From Podarcis raffonei (taxonomy: Eukaryota; Chordata; Lepidosauria; Squamata; Lacertidae): a stretch of DNA of 64,000 nucleotides. The notes beneath the pieces were generated by a model. The model worked only from the letters and a program-made list of their open reading frames with translations, made no database searches and had not been told where the DNA came from. The first letter of the stretch is position 1, and each line of letters opens with the position of its first letter. The stretch covers positions 39,624,001-39,688,000 of the forward strand of contig NC_070614.1 in NCBI RefSeq assembly GCF_027172205.1, in the 5' to 3' direction. Both the position numbers and the translations under genes were made by a program. Positions 23,401 to 46,869 of this stretch are shown in pieces.

Positions 23401-26400
23401 TAATGGGGTCCTTTCTATGTCCAGCTGTGCTTTGTCAACAACAAATTGTTGCTGTTTTTTTGTGTAGAATATTTGCTATATGGTAATTTATGGACCTAAT
23501 AGGTATCTAAAGCCATTTGCACGCAACAAAATATGTATTCCATCAAAGTAATTGTTGATCCCTTATTTTGGCTGCTGATCCCTTATTTTTGAGGCTGCTG
23601 GCCCCTTATTTTCAAATCTGTAAGTTGACAGCTATGCTCAGTGTACGTGCAGAGTGCCTTTCTTCTGCTACTGAATTTTCTGGCACAATCTCTGTGCACT
23701 TGGGTTTGAAGAGCAGGGCCTCTGAGGCAGGTGGCAGAGTGCTGGCCTCAGACATTCTCCACTTAGAAATTAAGTGTTGCATTTGAGATTGTGATTTCCT
23801 CTCCTCCTGATTGTTTCCTGTTTCCAGTTTTCTGCTTGATCGCCTGCTCCAGTATGAGAACGTGGATGAAGAATCATCAGGTAATTCAAGGCTCACGACT
23901 CTCTTCTGGTTGTGTGCTTTGGGGAGGGTAGCCCACCCACACTGTCTTGGACATGCGCACGGCAGCAGTAACAGCCTTGTCCAAAATAACAAAGCAGTGT
24001 CATGATTATGTCATGGTAGCGTATAATTCAATAAATGTGGTGGTAGAAAGACTGGTAGCTAAAAGTCATTTGAAAGGACATTATAGCTTAATCCTAAATG
24101 TCTGCAGTTTGAGGCCCAAAATGAGGAGGATCTGGGGCAAGAGCTCTTGTGCTAGGAGATGGTCACATGAATCAGTGCAGTGAAGCAGCATGAGCTTAGG
24201 CTGGGAAGACACGAGTTCAAATCCACCACTCAGTCTTGAAGATTGCGGGATAATCTTGCCCAAATTGTGTCTCTCGGCCTAACCTGCCTCGCAAGAGTGT
24301 TGTATGGATAAAATTACCCCCACGTATGTTAGGTACTTGAGTTTCTCAGCCGAACGTTGGTATTCAGATCTGACTGAAACTAATTTTTCATTTCAGACTC
24401 GGAGGCAACAGCCTCCTCTGATAATAGTGATGGGGAGGTCCCCAAGGGGACAGAGCCACAGTCCCTAAAGAGGTGAGTGTGTGAGCCCTGGTCTCCAAGA
24501 TGAAGGGTGAGGATCAGTGCCACCAACCACGGGATGATATATCCTGTGGGCCCCGCCAATGGGCAGAATCCTTCTGCTTGGCCAAGTTCAGCCAGTTTTC
24601 AAAATGTTCTCCCTTCTTAGGAAGCAAAAAAGACCATATGTTGTTTTCTTACATGACCTTGCAGGACCACTTTTAGGTATATGCTAGGGGGTGATCTTTA
24701 TAGGAAGCAAAGATGTCTGTTTTGCTGATCATCCATTGCATGTCACAGTATGCCATAAACCACACATTACGGCGCATGAGCAAATCACCCCTCCTTTCCT
24801 CTATCCCAGACATGCTGGGAGGAAACATAAACAGTGATTCCTGGCTTTGTGTTATTCCTGAACCGTGGACTGTAGTTTTCTTCGCTCCCAGCTAAACCAC
24901 AGTCAAGCCAAGTTTTGTTGTTCTTGGCTTACTGGTGGTGGGTTTTTTTGGAGCAAAACAAACCATAATCCCAAGGTTGGCCTGAACCCTGTGCAAGCTA
25001 TCATGGCTTTGTTTTTTAAATTTCATTTATTAAATTTATTTACCGTTCTCCATCTGAAGATTGCAGGGAGGTTTACATCATAAAAATGCAAAATGAGAAC
25101 ACAAAATACGTAAGAAACCAAACCAATATTTATTTCTGTCTTGGTTCCTCCCAGTACAAGTGGGGAACAGCTATGATCAGCAGATAGAGCCTTGGTCGTG
25201 GTGCTGCCACCACTGGGGGCTGCCTGGTTGGCCTTGAGCCGTGATGGGTCTTTCCAGCGGCCATTCCCAGTCTGTGAAACGCCCTCTCTGGTGAGGTGTG
25301 TCTCCTTCCCTCAGTATTGACTTCCAGGAGAAATTTTACCTGAACATTTGATAGCTGAAAGACACTGTTCCTGGCAACTCTGAATTTTATTTTATTTTAT
25401 TTTTTTGAATACAAAAAAGTATTCACTATTTTGACACCCTGGGCTTCTTTAAAGGGAAAGGTGGGATATAAATCCAATTGTAATTGAGTAATGATAGGCA
25501 TGTACAGGGTAGATGTGTGACGTGTAAACTGAGCCACTCAGTATGATTTCTTTGGCACCATGCACAATCCATGCCCGTAGGTGCTCTGGCCTTGTGGCTT
25601 GCGCTCGTGGCAACTTTTCATCCACATGGCAACTCCTTTCTCCTTCTACCCACAGAAAACAAAGTCCACAGCTTGGCAGCGCTTCATCCCCTTCGTCTTC
25701 AGGCCTTTCCCTCCAGCCAACTTCCGGCTTTGGGCTCCCGGCTTCAGGGACGCCATCTCCCTACTTGACCTCTGTGAGTAACTCCATTTCTGTCTGGGTA
25801 AAAGGACATGGTAGGATAGGGCTGCTCAAATCAAACCTTGCAGGCACTGCCTTCAAATGCTGTGAACTAGGGAAAGACTTGGGCCACCTTCGCCCCGTAG
25901 GTTTAAAGCACTGAGAGATAGGGATAGAGATCCCTGGAAAGAGGGATTGACTGTTAAACCACCCTGGGAATTGTAGCTCTGAGTGGGGAATAGGGGGCTC
26001 CCTAAGAACTCTCAGCACCCTTAACAAAACTCCCAGAATTCTTTGGGGTAAGAAGCCATGACTATTCCAAGTGTCACCCTAGAGCTTTAAATGTGTGGGG
26101 TAAATATGGCCTTGGATAAGGTCCTTCTCAAACGTCAGAGATGGCTTGGCTAGGTTTTAGTTGAGCTAACCAGATCTTTAACATGGCCTACCATAGAGAT
26201 GAGGCAATGTTGTCAGGGATTAGAGTGGCAATGAAGTTCCCATTGCTTTCCTAGGCCAAGACGAAACAGGCGCTCGTCTTGTGTACTGTCCACCATGGCT
26301 GCGTTGACAGACGCTTGAATGCCATTGCCCACTCTGGCCAAGATTCTTGTCCAGCATTTAAAATGGTCACTCTGGTGTCTTTGGTATTGCTGCTGAGTTT

Positions 26401-28603
26401 GGCAGGATAACTATTTCTCATTATGGCCACAAGTACTCTGGGCCTCTCTCTCAAAATGGCTCCCCTAACTTCAAGGACAGAACTGACATTGGATATGGAT
26501 GTCAGAACGCCCAAGGCTGTCCCTCACCCTCTCCTTCCCATACCACCTCCATTTCGCTTCATTATTTTCTATTACAGCATTTATTTGTGGTTGCTAACAT
26601 GCTATATAGACATGAAATGGAGCCTCTCTCTTCCTATATAGACATGAACTGGAACCTCTCTCTTGCTATATAGACATGAACTGGAACCCCTCCTCTACCA
26701 AGGAAGGGCTAAAATTTTATGCCTTTTAGGGGGGGTGGAGGGGGGATGACTAACCAAGCAATCCTAATGCATGTCTATTCAGAAGTAAGTCTGGGGCTGA
26801 TGGGACTTGTCATCTGAAACTTCCGGCAGGCACCAGAGTAGGGAAGGCTGTGGTAAGAGATTTATAAAATGACACGTGGTGTGGAGAAGGCGGAGAGAGA
26901 CCCCCCCCCTTTCATAATACTTGGACTTGGGCTCACCCAGTGAAAATGATGGAGAGGAGATTCAGCATCGACCAAAGAAAATATTACTTCACAAAATGTG
27001 CCATGGCTTATGGAGTCCGCTGCCGCTGGGGTGTGATGGCAACTAGCTCAGGTGGCTTTCAGAAAAGTTTAGACAAATCTGCAGAGGTCTGCCAAAAGCT
27101 ACTTAGCTGCTACGGCTATGTAGAACCTCCAGATTCAGAGGCACGCTATCTCTGAACACGAGTTGCTGGGAGGGGGCTGGATTGGGTGGCCTTCTGGTCT
27201 GGTCTGATCTTCAGACGGTCGGTGGTGATGTTTGACCAGCTCAAGCTTACAGGCATAGATATCTCAAATTATATGTGTGTGGCTTCTTACTGGGAGCCCC
27301 TTTCTGGGGCTTGCATGCTCATCATTCATACTTTGATTTCTTATTCCATCTCCCCACCTTATTCCGCCTCCACCCCTTTCCCACCCAGCTGGCCTCACCC
27401 CCTTATGCTCCCTTCCCCTCTGACTACCTGGCACTAGAGCCTGAGCCTGGGCCCCCCCAACCTGATGCCAACGCCACCCGCTCTGCCAGGCGGCCCCAAA
27501 GGCCCCGCAAGCTCAAGGTACCATCTAGATTGTGTCGGGGGTGGGGTGGGGGGCGGAGGGTGTCTGCAATTCACTAAGTGGACAGGTTGAAGTCTGAATG
27601 TAGGGGACTGAATTTTGGGGCTCATATTGCTGTATTGCAATATAATCTGGGGGTGGGGAGAATAGAATATAATGTTGGGTGTGTTTCTCTCTCTATATAT
27701 CTATACACATACACATTGTGATGTTTTCTATGTACACATAGATTGAATTATTCTCATTGAAGACAGTAGGGCATAATAACATAGAAAAGCAATGAAGCTG
27801 CAACTACACTGCAAACTTGAAACTCATTTTGAACCTCTGTGGTATCATGGCTTCTCTCCAGGGAACCCTGGGAATTGTGGAGGGTTCTTCTGAGCGAGCC
27901 GCTGGGAAATTTAACTTTTCCTCACAGAACAGTTTTTGTTTGTTCTGGGGGATTGTTTGAACCCATCAATACGGCACTTTTTTAGCCAAAAGACACAGAG
28001 GCATTTTAAGAAGAAAACGATGTGGGGCATGGCAGAAGGGGGAGGTTCTCTTGGGTGGGTCTCAGTGCTACGTACAACATTGCAGACCCACCCTGTAAAT
28101 TATTGGAAGGCTCGCGCATCCTGTCTTTACACATCCTGGATAAACGCTAAGCTCTCGGTAGCAAGCATGGAAAGTTCTAGAAGAGAGGTCAAGTGTTATG
28201 GGCTTGGGCAGGCTAAAATAAGTACAGTGTTACTCTGTGTGGAAGGAAATTTCTGCAAAATTCTGCCATTTCGTACGGGGGTGGGCAATGTGCTGCTCCT
28301 TTCTATGTGGGACTAGAGAATGCAATGCAGGAGGAGGACGTTTGGCGCTGCCTGGCTCACTCTCCCACCCACAATTTCTTCTTCTTTCCCCCACTGCAGC
28401 TCCCGCTGCCCCCCACCTCCCACTCTGACTGTTCATCTGTGGTGGTGGGGCTGCCCTTCCCTTCGCCCCGCGGGACCCCCAAGCTGCCGCCGCCCACCAT
28501 CCTCAGTACGGTGCCCCACCAGATGTTCAGTGACACCGGGGAGGGAAGTGGCGAAGACCCCCTGGATGGTGACGATGAATTGGTAATCGACATTCCCGAG
28601 TGA
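17345..28603 (+). CDS. INO80E: INO80 chromatin-remodelling complex subunit E, 7 coding exons
   Basis: Coding exons: 17345-17434, 22740-22810, 23828-23880, 24397-24472, 25656-25773, 27389-27517, 28400-28603. All GT/AG joins keep phase and give 246 aa (human 244 from memory). Residues about 13-70 form the basic, coiled-coil N-terminal part: [17 protein letters not shown], then [20 protein letters not shown] and [16 protein letters not shown], nearly identical to human. The middle is Ser/Pro-rich ([33 protein letters not shown]). A basic stretch [10 protein letters not shown] ends exon 6. The C-terminus [20 protein letters not shown] ... DELVIDIPE matches human. It is a small metazoan-specific, nuclear subunit of INO80, which slides and exchanges nucleosomes, and its own activity is not defined by any catalytic motif. 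The 5.3 kb intron 1 is loaded with transposons. The start codon sits in 'gggcATGaac', equivalent to the human MNG start. Confidence 0.96.
18122..19460 (-). mobile_element. L2-like LINE 3' end (antisense), split by a second LINE
   Basis: From 19254 down to about 18785 the minus strand encodes a reverse-transcriptase C-terminal region: [37 protein letters not shown] and [13 protein letters not shown], typical of L2/CR1-group ORF2 tails. The reading is interrupted at about 18785, and the element resumes at 18223-18122 with a 3' tail 'gccagagtggctgggg' and an (ATA/ATT)n run. It is a 5'-truncated, dead copy. It is in INO80E intron 1. Confidence 0.75.
18224..18775 (+). mobile_element. LINE 3' fragment inserted into the antisense L2-like LINE
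   Basis: The plus-strand body ('ctccagcctggtggaacac', 'ttcttccgcctggcctttgg') resembles another L2-type ORF2 end and 3' UTR. It ends in 'gggcggggtataaat' plus an (AAAAT)n tail at about 18755-18775. The direct repeat ttaaaaac at 18216-18223 and 18776-18783 is a plausible target duplication. The insert lies inside the 3' UTR of the older element, so it is younger. Confidence 0.65.
19880..21029 (-). repeat. AT-rich sequence, probable antisense retroposon remnant
   Basis: It opens with 'ttcgataacattttattaa', an antisense LINE-tail-like start, and continues AT-rich with no splice-site-bounded ORF. A minus-strand frame (20974-20672) predicts a charged, helical peptide ([20 protein letters not shown]) that could be a LINE ORF1 coiled-coil scrap. 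I do not recognise the family. Confidence 0.35.
21045..22694 (+). mobile_element. 1.65 kb ORF-less L1-type retroposon with intact target duplication
   Basis: It is flanked by a perfect 15 bp direct repeat, ttaaagtctcattct, at 21030-21044 and 22695-22709. It starts GC-rich (ccggagggagcctgctcggc), like an L1 5' UTR, and ends 'ctctgaaaatcttaataaat' plus a poly(A) run. Neither strand carries an ORF1, endonuclease or reverse-transcriptase reading frame. It is either an internally deleted L1 (5' UTR joined to 3' UTR) or a non-autonomous family mobilised by L1. The tail abuts exon 2 of INO80E by 45 bases. Confidence 0.75.
23296..23636. mobile_element. 341 bp non-autonomous hAT element
   Basis: Terminal inverted repeats are CATAGCTGTCAA on the left and TTGACAGCTATG on the right, with an 8 bp target duplication, ctcagagt at 23288-23295 and ctcagtgt at 23637-23644 (7 of 8). 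The interior repeats a 'cccttatt' phrase near both ends. There is no ORF. It lies in INO80E intron 2. Confidence 0.8.
24185..24335 (+). repeat. MIR-like tRNA SINE fragment
   Basis: It has a box-B-like 'cgagttcaaatccaccac', then 'ctctcggcctaacctgcctc' and 'agagtgttgtatggataaaa', the layout of a CORE-SINE/MIR-type element common in reptiles. It is in INO80E intron 3. Confidence 0.5.
25010..25480. repeat. LINE tail fragments in INO80E intron 4
   Basis: An antisense tail at about 25010-25130 ('ttatttaccgttctccatc') is followed by plus-strand L2-like coding remnant phrases ('gaaacgccctctctggtgag') and a (TTTTA)n tract near 25390. The two pieces may be separate insertions. Confidence 0.45.
25925..26100. 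repeat. Palindromic MITE-like repeat
   Basis: Left and right halves are complementary: 'gggaattgtagctctgag' mirrors later 'ctcccagaattctttgggg', with a 'gagctttaaatgtgtgg' end. Related pieces occur at 36605-36765 and 44580-44675, so this is a dispersed family. Its superfamily is unknown to me. Confidence 0.5.
26602..26697. repeat. 32 bp minisatellite, three units
   Basis: Units begin 'ctatatagacatgaa' at 26602, 26634 and 26666, exactly 32 bp apart, followed by a CT-rich half. It is in INO80E intron 5. Confidence 0.85.
26940..27220 (+). repeat. Probable LINE (CR1-type) fragment
   Basis: Phrases such as 'gctttcagaaaagtttag' and 'ggctatgtagaacctccag', then 'ggctggattgggtggcct', are shared with common squamate LINE 3' regions. 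A similar piece lies near 63620-63690. It precedes INO80E exon 6. Confidence 0.4.
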
Positions 28604-28723
28604 CAGTGGCAAGCGGCTCTCTCTGCTCAAAGGACACAGGCCTCGCAGTGGTGTGTGTGGGGATTGCGCCCCACAATTTTTATTTTTTTTGTTTACAGAC
28701 TCCAAAAAACATGCAAACCAGTC

Positions 28724-28729
28724 AATAAA
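28724..28729 (+). terminator. INO80E: Poly(A) signal of INO80E
   Basis: AATAAA lies 120 bases after the INO80E stop codon, followed by a T-rich downstream element. Confidence 0.8.
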
Positions 28730-28749
28730 TGGGATTTTTTATATATATA

Positions 28750-30330
28750 AAAAATTCCAGTTGCAGTTTCTACACATACCCTCCCCCAAACCCCCACCCC
28801 AAACTTCCCTCTTCTCCTAAACCCCATGAGCCCTTAGAAGAAGTTGCCTCCTGCTGAGGCCAGAGGTTTCTCTTCAGTCATGTACCTTCATCTACAAACT
28901 GTATTGATTAAGAAAAATCTTTGTGAAAAAGTGCATCCCTTTACGAGGTGGAAAGAATCTTCTTTTCTTTTCTTTTTTAACTACAAAAGAAAAAATCCCT
29001 TTAAAGGCAGGGAACTCTGAAAAAGTGCTGGAAATCTCCTGAGGGGAGAAAAAAGTGAACGTTTTTAAGGACTAGGAGAGGTTTTCGCTGCACATGTAAA
29101 CATTTGAAGTCAATCTGCTTCTGAAATTTTTTTGTGGAGAAGTTTATCCTTCAAAAACCCACTTGGGTATTGTTTTACATAAAATAGAAAGATCACCAGT
29201 GTTTTAAAATATATATATTTTACTAGATGGTTTCTAGTAAGCACCCAAATTTTGCTACTTGTTGCGATGTTTTTATTATTATTATTTTTGCTACAGATAT
29301 TTTAAAGTGGTAGTAGGATGTATACAAGAAACCATCCTGTCGTTACAAATATAAGTGCGCGCACACACAGTAATCTTTAGAAACTGGACAAAAAATGTTG
29401 TGATTCATGCCTCGGTGACAGGACTTTTAAGGTAAGAGCAAATGCCAAATTTTTGCCTAGCTGCAAACATTTGCTCAAAAGGATAGATGGAAGACTGCCT
29501 TTCTAAGAGCTGATTCCCATTTTACCCAGCAAATGGGTGTGTCACTTGGGTACTGAATGTCTTCTGATGAACAACTGAAATGTTTGATGGGGAAACAAGT
29601 GTGTCTAGCTGAGATGGATACATATGGTTTTGCGCCCAATGTGGACAGGTCAAATGGGCCCCCCAAATATGTTACTAAAAGAACATAAAGTTAAATACAT
29701 GGCAATGTGCTGCCCTTAATGGTACCACAAACGCAGTTGCTTGTGGCAGGCCTTCCTATCCTGTCTAAAAGTATGGCCAGGCCAGGCCTGGAAGTGTGTG
29801 ATGGACACATAAGTCTCCCTGGCTTATGCCCACTGCCTGTTCCCATGACTCTCCATCAGAATTTGCAGCATTGACCAGGATAAATCCCGGAAGGGGGAGT
29901 TACTAAAGGCACTATTCCAATGAGAGAAGAAAACGGGAGCCATCTCAAACAAGCCAGCAGGAGAGGAAAATGGGGACCTTTTTTCCCTTAAAGCCAGAGC
30001 AGCTGTAGAAAAGCCTAATGAGCTGAAGATTTAAAAAAGGCATGTAGTGTATAAGAAATGGATGGAAGGGCAGGCCACTAGGATTGTGTAGTCCAGACTT
30101 GCTGGGAAAGCAGAAGATCAGAATAAGCTGGGGCTGGTGAGTGCTACCAAGAACAATAAAAAGGTGTGTTTGGAGGAAGAGGAAGGGCACTAGGCCTGTT
30201 TCTCAGTAAGGATGGCGAAATATTAACAGGTGGCACAGAAGGCTGGATTGCTCAGTTGCTATTCTTGTCTTCCCCCCACAAAGGGGAATTGTGTTCCATC
30301 TTCCATAAGTAGCATATTCAGCACATGAGT
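28750..30330. other. Convergent intergenic spacer, nothing recognised
   Basis: There is no exon-like ORF between INO80E and the CR1 copy. The sequence is AT-rich with short T and A runs and no clear repeat. Confidence 0.4.
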
Positions 30331-30334
30331 AGTG

Positions 30335-31560
30335 TGGCCAGAGCTTCTGTTTGAGATTGGTAAGAAATTTCATCAGGAAAAGCCTCACTACCTGAAATTG
30401 CTTCGTCTCAAGGACCAGGTGAATTGCATCCTAGAGGGTACTAAAAGGAACTCAGTGGTGTACTCTCATAACTTCTGTCTTAATCATCTTTGGGAGATCC
30501 CGGAGAAAAGGTGAAGTGCCACAGGGCTGAAGGCAATTGTTCCAGATCTTGAAAGGAGGATCTGTGAAATGAGTCTATCTGACTTCAGTGCTAGGGAGGG
30601 GAACTAGAATAGATTTCAAGGGAGTCAATTTGCAAGCACCTTGATAGCAATGCAGTGGTTAGCAGAAGCCTGCACGGATTACAAACAATAAATGTGTGTC
30701 TATATATACTGTGTATGTGAGGGGGGGGAGAGAGAAATATAAAATCAAGTTCCTAGTTTAGTGGACTGAAGAACGACTGTGAATGCAATGATCTTGGTTT
30801 CAGCAAAACACCTAATAGTGTCCCCCATGATAATGTGATTTGTAAGCTGATTAAATGCTATGAACTAGGAAAAGATAGCATGGGAAACTGGATGGAAGCA
30901 AAATGAGATTCAACAGAAACAAATGCAGAGTTTTGCATTTAGGCAAAAATAATCATGGCCATAATCAAGTGCACAGGTATAGGGTGGAAGCAGCAGTAAA
31001 AATGAAGAGGATCCCAGGACAAGTTGATATTGAGCTGAACATGAGCTAGTAGTACTGTGTACGACTCAAACAATTTTAGGTGGCGTTAATACAGCTGTCA
31101 TTTCCAAGACATGAGAAGTAATAGTTCCTCTTTATTCTGAGCTAGTTGGACTTCATCCGGAGTACTTTGTCCATTTGTGGATGCTACACTTTCAGAAAGA
31201 TATAGACAAGCTGGAATGGGTTCAGAGAAGGGCAGTGAAGGTGGTTAAAGGTATGGAAAACAATCCCTATGAGGAAAAGTTGAAGGAACTGGTTTAGCCT
31301 GGAGAAGAACTATGTTTAGCCTGGAGAAGAAAGCACCTTTCAAATACCTAAAGGGGTCTTACATAGAAGACTTGCTGTGCTGCACCAGAGTGCAGGACTG
31401 TCACTGGATGTAATGGGCTTAAGTTACAGGAAGAGCAGGTGCTGGCTGAACATTAGGAGAAATAGCAGTTCCACAATGGGGACCCAGTTGCCCAGAGATG
31501 AGGTGCTCTCCCTTCCTGGAAGTCTTTAAGAGGAGGCTGGGCAGCCCGCTGTTAGGATTG
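30335..31560 (+). mobile_element. Old CR1 LINE, 3' part
   Basis: It holds phrases of the CR1 ORF2 end: 'gtcccccatgataatgtgat', 'ctggaatgggttcagagaag', 'tcaaatacctaaaggggtct', and a 3' end 'tggaagtctttaagaggagg' followed by 'ctgggcagcc'. It is diverged, with many stops and no 5' end. It lies between the 3' ends of INO80E and DOC2A. Confidence 0.65.
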
Positions 31561-32439
31561 CTCTCTCCAGTGATTTGAGCTTTCTGACAGAAATGGAAGC
31601 AAGAAATAACAGCACAATAATTTCCTGCAACCTTGTTTTTAAAACTGCTTGGGTGGTGGTGGGGTCAGCCTTGTTTGTAACAAGAGAGACTGCAGAGTCT
31701 CTTAACAAGGGATAAACAGTTTTGTCGGCAGGCCTCTAACAATGAGTTAGCAGGAAGAAGTGTGCCAGATGAATGCCCCTATAATCCATGCAGGAAGTTC
31801 CAGAGACAATAAACGAGGTTTTTTCCCCAGCAGTTCAGGAGTATAAATTGTATTTGGCACTCTTGAGGTTAAGTTGAGTAGGGAAAGGAGCTGGTGTGGA
31901 AAGAAGAGGGAAATATATTTTGGACCGCTGAAAGAAATTCCATATGGGGAAGTGGGTTTTTAACATGCTTTAAAAAAGAAAAAGAAATCAAAACCGATGC
32001 TTCAAATTTTGTGTGCCAGCAAATATCTTGTCCTTTAAAATCCAAGCTAAGCCTTGGTTTGAAAGTAGTAGGATTTCAGAGCGATGGACAGCTTGGAAAG
32101 ACAGGTATTAAGAGACGAAGAGGACGGATAATTATTTCTGTGACTTTTCATTGATTCAAATTCTTTTTTCTACAAGTGTCTTCCTGGGCTCCTCCACTCT
32201 GCTATGACCACCGCCCACTTCCCAATGCCTTAAAACACACGGAACCAGAAGAGGCGATTCATTCCATTTAAGCCCTTCCCTAGAGCGTAATATAAATGGA
32301 CACCAACAACAAGTAATTTTCAAAACGTGCAAACATCCTCGTGCAAAGGAGGGGCCCCTGGTGCTGTGCCCCTCCCTTTTTTTTGGCAGGCAGGCAGGGC
32401 GGGAGGATGCAACTCTATATAGGCAATCGAGGTGGCTTC
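31561..32439. other. DOC2A 3' flank, possibly its 3' untranslated region
   Basis: No ORF or repeat stands out. I found no minus-strand canonical AATAAA close to the DOC2A stop, so the transcript end is not located. Confidence 0.3.
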
Positions 32440-44431
<11,992 letters not shown>

Positions 44432-44579
44432 TCATTATTCCACCGTGAGCACCAGATGTAGGCTGATGTGGAACACAATTCTATGTCTAATTACTCAGAA
44501 GTACGGTAAGTTTCATGGGGCCGTCGCTCTCAGGTAAGTGTGCCCAGGTTTGTGCAGCGGTTGAAGGATGCGCACACAC

Positions 44580-44675
44580 CATGTATTTAAAGCACATTAC
44601 TTCCCCCACAGAATCCTGGGAACTGTGGTTCACCCACCACAGAGCTACAATTCCCAGCACCCTTAGCAAACTCCT
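44580..44675. repeat. Palindromic MITE-like repeat, third member
   Basis: 'ccacagaatcctgggaact' and 'cagagctacaattcccagca' are the two complementary halves seen at 25925 and 36605. It lies 180 bases upstream of the first coding exon of DOC2A. Confidence 0.55.
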
Positions 44676-44736
44676 AGCAGGTAGTAGTCAGGGGCATAGT
44701 GCCTCTTCTGACTATTGTGGTTCCATTTAGCCCACC

Positions 44737-45078
44737 TTGGGACGCGGGTGGTACTGTGGGTTAAACCACAGAGCCTAGGACTTGCTAATCAGAACGTTGG
44801 TGGTTTGAATCCCTGCGATGGGGTGAGTTCCCTGCTCCTGCCAACCTAGCAGTTCAAAAGCACGTCAAAGTGCAAGTAGATAAATAGGTACCGCTCCGGC
44901 AGGAAGGTAAACAGCATTTCTGTGCGCTGCTCTGGTTTGCGAGAAGCGGCTTAGTCATGCTGGCCACATGACCCGGAAGCTGTACACTGGCTCCCTCGGC
45001 CGATAAAACGAGATGAGCGCCGCAACCCCAGAGTCGGTCACGACTGGACCTAATGGTCAGGGGTCCCTTTACCTTTTC
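44737..45078 (+). mobile_element. Squamate tRNA-headed SINE, copy C
   Basis: The head 'gggacgcgggtggtactgtg', box B 'ggtggtttgaatccc', then the conserved body 'agtagataaataggtaccgc' and tail 'ggtcccttt'. Target duplication agcccacc is at 44729-44736 and 45079-45086. Confidence 0.85.
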
Positions 45079-45086
45079 AGCCCACC

Positions 45087-46515
45087 GTGACTGACAGCCA
45101 TCAATGAGTGGGACATACAGCAAAGTGTTCCAGTGAATCTTCACCTAGCAAGAGTACTCCTGCTTAGGGTGCTAGCCAGCCATGCCTCCCACCAGGGCAC
45201 TCCATTCCACCCTCTGATTTTCTCAACCTGGGAAGGTAGCCCATCTAGAAGAAGAAAAGCTCCGATCCGAAACCTCTGCTGCTTTGCAGGATGTCTTCAG
45301 GAGACGAAAAGGCTAGGGAGTAAACCCTACACAAATCCAGAGAGGAATCCCTAAGACGGTTGGGCGGTGCCTTGTACACCTTCCGGCAACTCCTGCAGCC
45401 AAGCTGGTGCCAAACCTATTGCCTTGCTTTCCTTTGGACCACATCAGTGAGGCCAAAAGAGGGATCTTGCCGTCTGGGGCAGCCCAGGACCTCCATATGC
45501 CCTGCTCAGGCTTGTTTCCTGGGAGGTCACTTTGGTGCTGCTAGTGCAACGGTTTGAAGGCACACTCCATTGTCTCTCGAGACAGAAAGATGCCAGCAGC
45601 AACAATTCCATGGTTACTGAGCATGCTCAGCCCTTAATGGATTGTTTTAAGCCCTCCCCACCCTCCCTCTAGGGATTTATTTATTTTTACAAAAGTTTTT
45701 TTGTGGGGGTACTTCTGCAAGCATGTGAAAATCCCCCCTCTATCCTCAGTGGCTCCAATCCCAAGTTAACTATTAGAGGGAACAATCAACACCCCCCATG
45801 AAATTTTCTCATCCCCCTTTAAAGCGGTCTAAGCCCCAGACCACAACCACTATATCCTGTGACAACAAATGCCATAAACCAATTACACATCGTGTTAAGA
45901 AATGTTTCCTGTACCCTGATCTTTCACACATCAGTTTTACTGGATAATCCCACGTGTTATATATAATTCACGTGTTATGAGGGAGAGAGAATTTTTCTCT
46001 GTCCACACCAAGTGTAAATTTATGCTCTTTGACTGTGACATCGTTTTCCTAAGAGAGAGCCCTTAAATGTGTTGGCCTTTTCTAACCAGGCAGGCTGATT
46101 TCTGATTCCTTACAGCTGGTTCCTGAGTCCAATGTTTGCTTAGAGAGCCACACATTTCGCCTTCCTTCACACGTTATGGGTGTAAACTGAGCACCACAAA
46201 GATCTGTGCTGGTTCCCATTTTCTATATGCTTCCCATTCTCTAAAGAAGGGAAACTTTCCCAGTAAAACCGAAAAGAATGTTTTGGCTTAATGGTGGATT
46301 TCTCTCTCTCTTTTGCTGGAAAATACCAAGGAAGAACTTTCAGCTGCATCTGTTCACATTATGCAGGAAATCTGCTCTCTCCTGTCCATCTTTTTAAAAA
46401 TGAGTTTTATGTGTCTTTATCGAAAGTCAAAAGTTACAGAGTGAGGAGCAACGGGCAAAACTGGTGGCTCTTTCCCCCCCTCCTCTGAAGCATCAGAACT
46501 GAGCTATTCAGTGGT
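45087..46515. other. DOC2A 5' region, unrecognised
   Basis: The stretch 45090-45620 has the feel of a dispersed repeat ('ctccattgtctctcgagaca') but I cannot place it. The rest is unique-looking with no exon that joins to DOC2A. Confidence 0.3.
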
Positions 46516-46519
46516 CCAT

Positions 46520-46610
46520 CCATGCACTGAGGCTGCAATCCTGCACATACTTACCTGGGAGTAAGTCTCACTGAACTCAGTGGGGCTTACTCCTGAGTAG
46601 GCAATATAGG
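46520..46610. repeat. Short inverted dispersed repeat
   Basis: 'cttacctgggagtaagtctc' and 'ggggcttactcctgagtag' are mutually inverted. Similar phrases occur at 26755, 43200 and 61500. It is a common reptile repeat of unknown class. Confidence 0.45.
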
Positions 46611-46802
46611 CTCGCATGGCGAGTGACTTCTGTTTTTTGTTTGTTTTTATGAAACCCCACAGTGTGTTAGAAGTGACATTAAATGAAGCATTGACAAATC
46701 GATGTCATGTTGTAATGGAACGTAGATGGGCCAAGCAGCAAGATTTACAACTCCGTAGACACGCAGGCAAAAGCTGTAGAATTCATTTACTGTGCTGGGT
46801 TT

Positions 46803-46805
<3 letters not shown>

Positions 46806-46844
<39 letters not shown>
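46806..46844. repeat. (GT)n microsatellite
   Basis: A pure GT run (CA on the DOC2A strand) at the edge of the AT-rich island that follows. Confidence 0.95.
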
Positions 46845-46845
<1 letters not shown>

Positions 46846-46869
46846 TAGTGAGCCGATTCTAATTGAATA

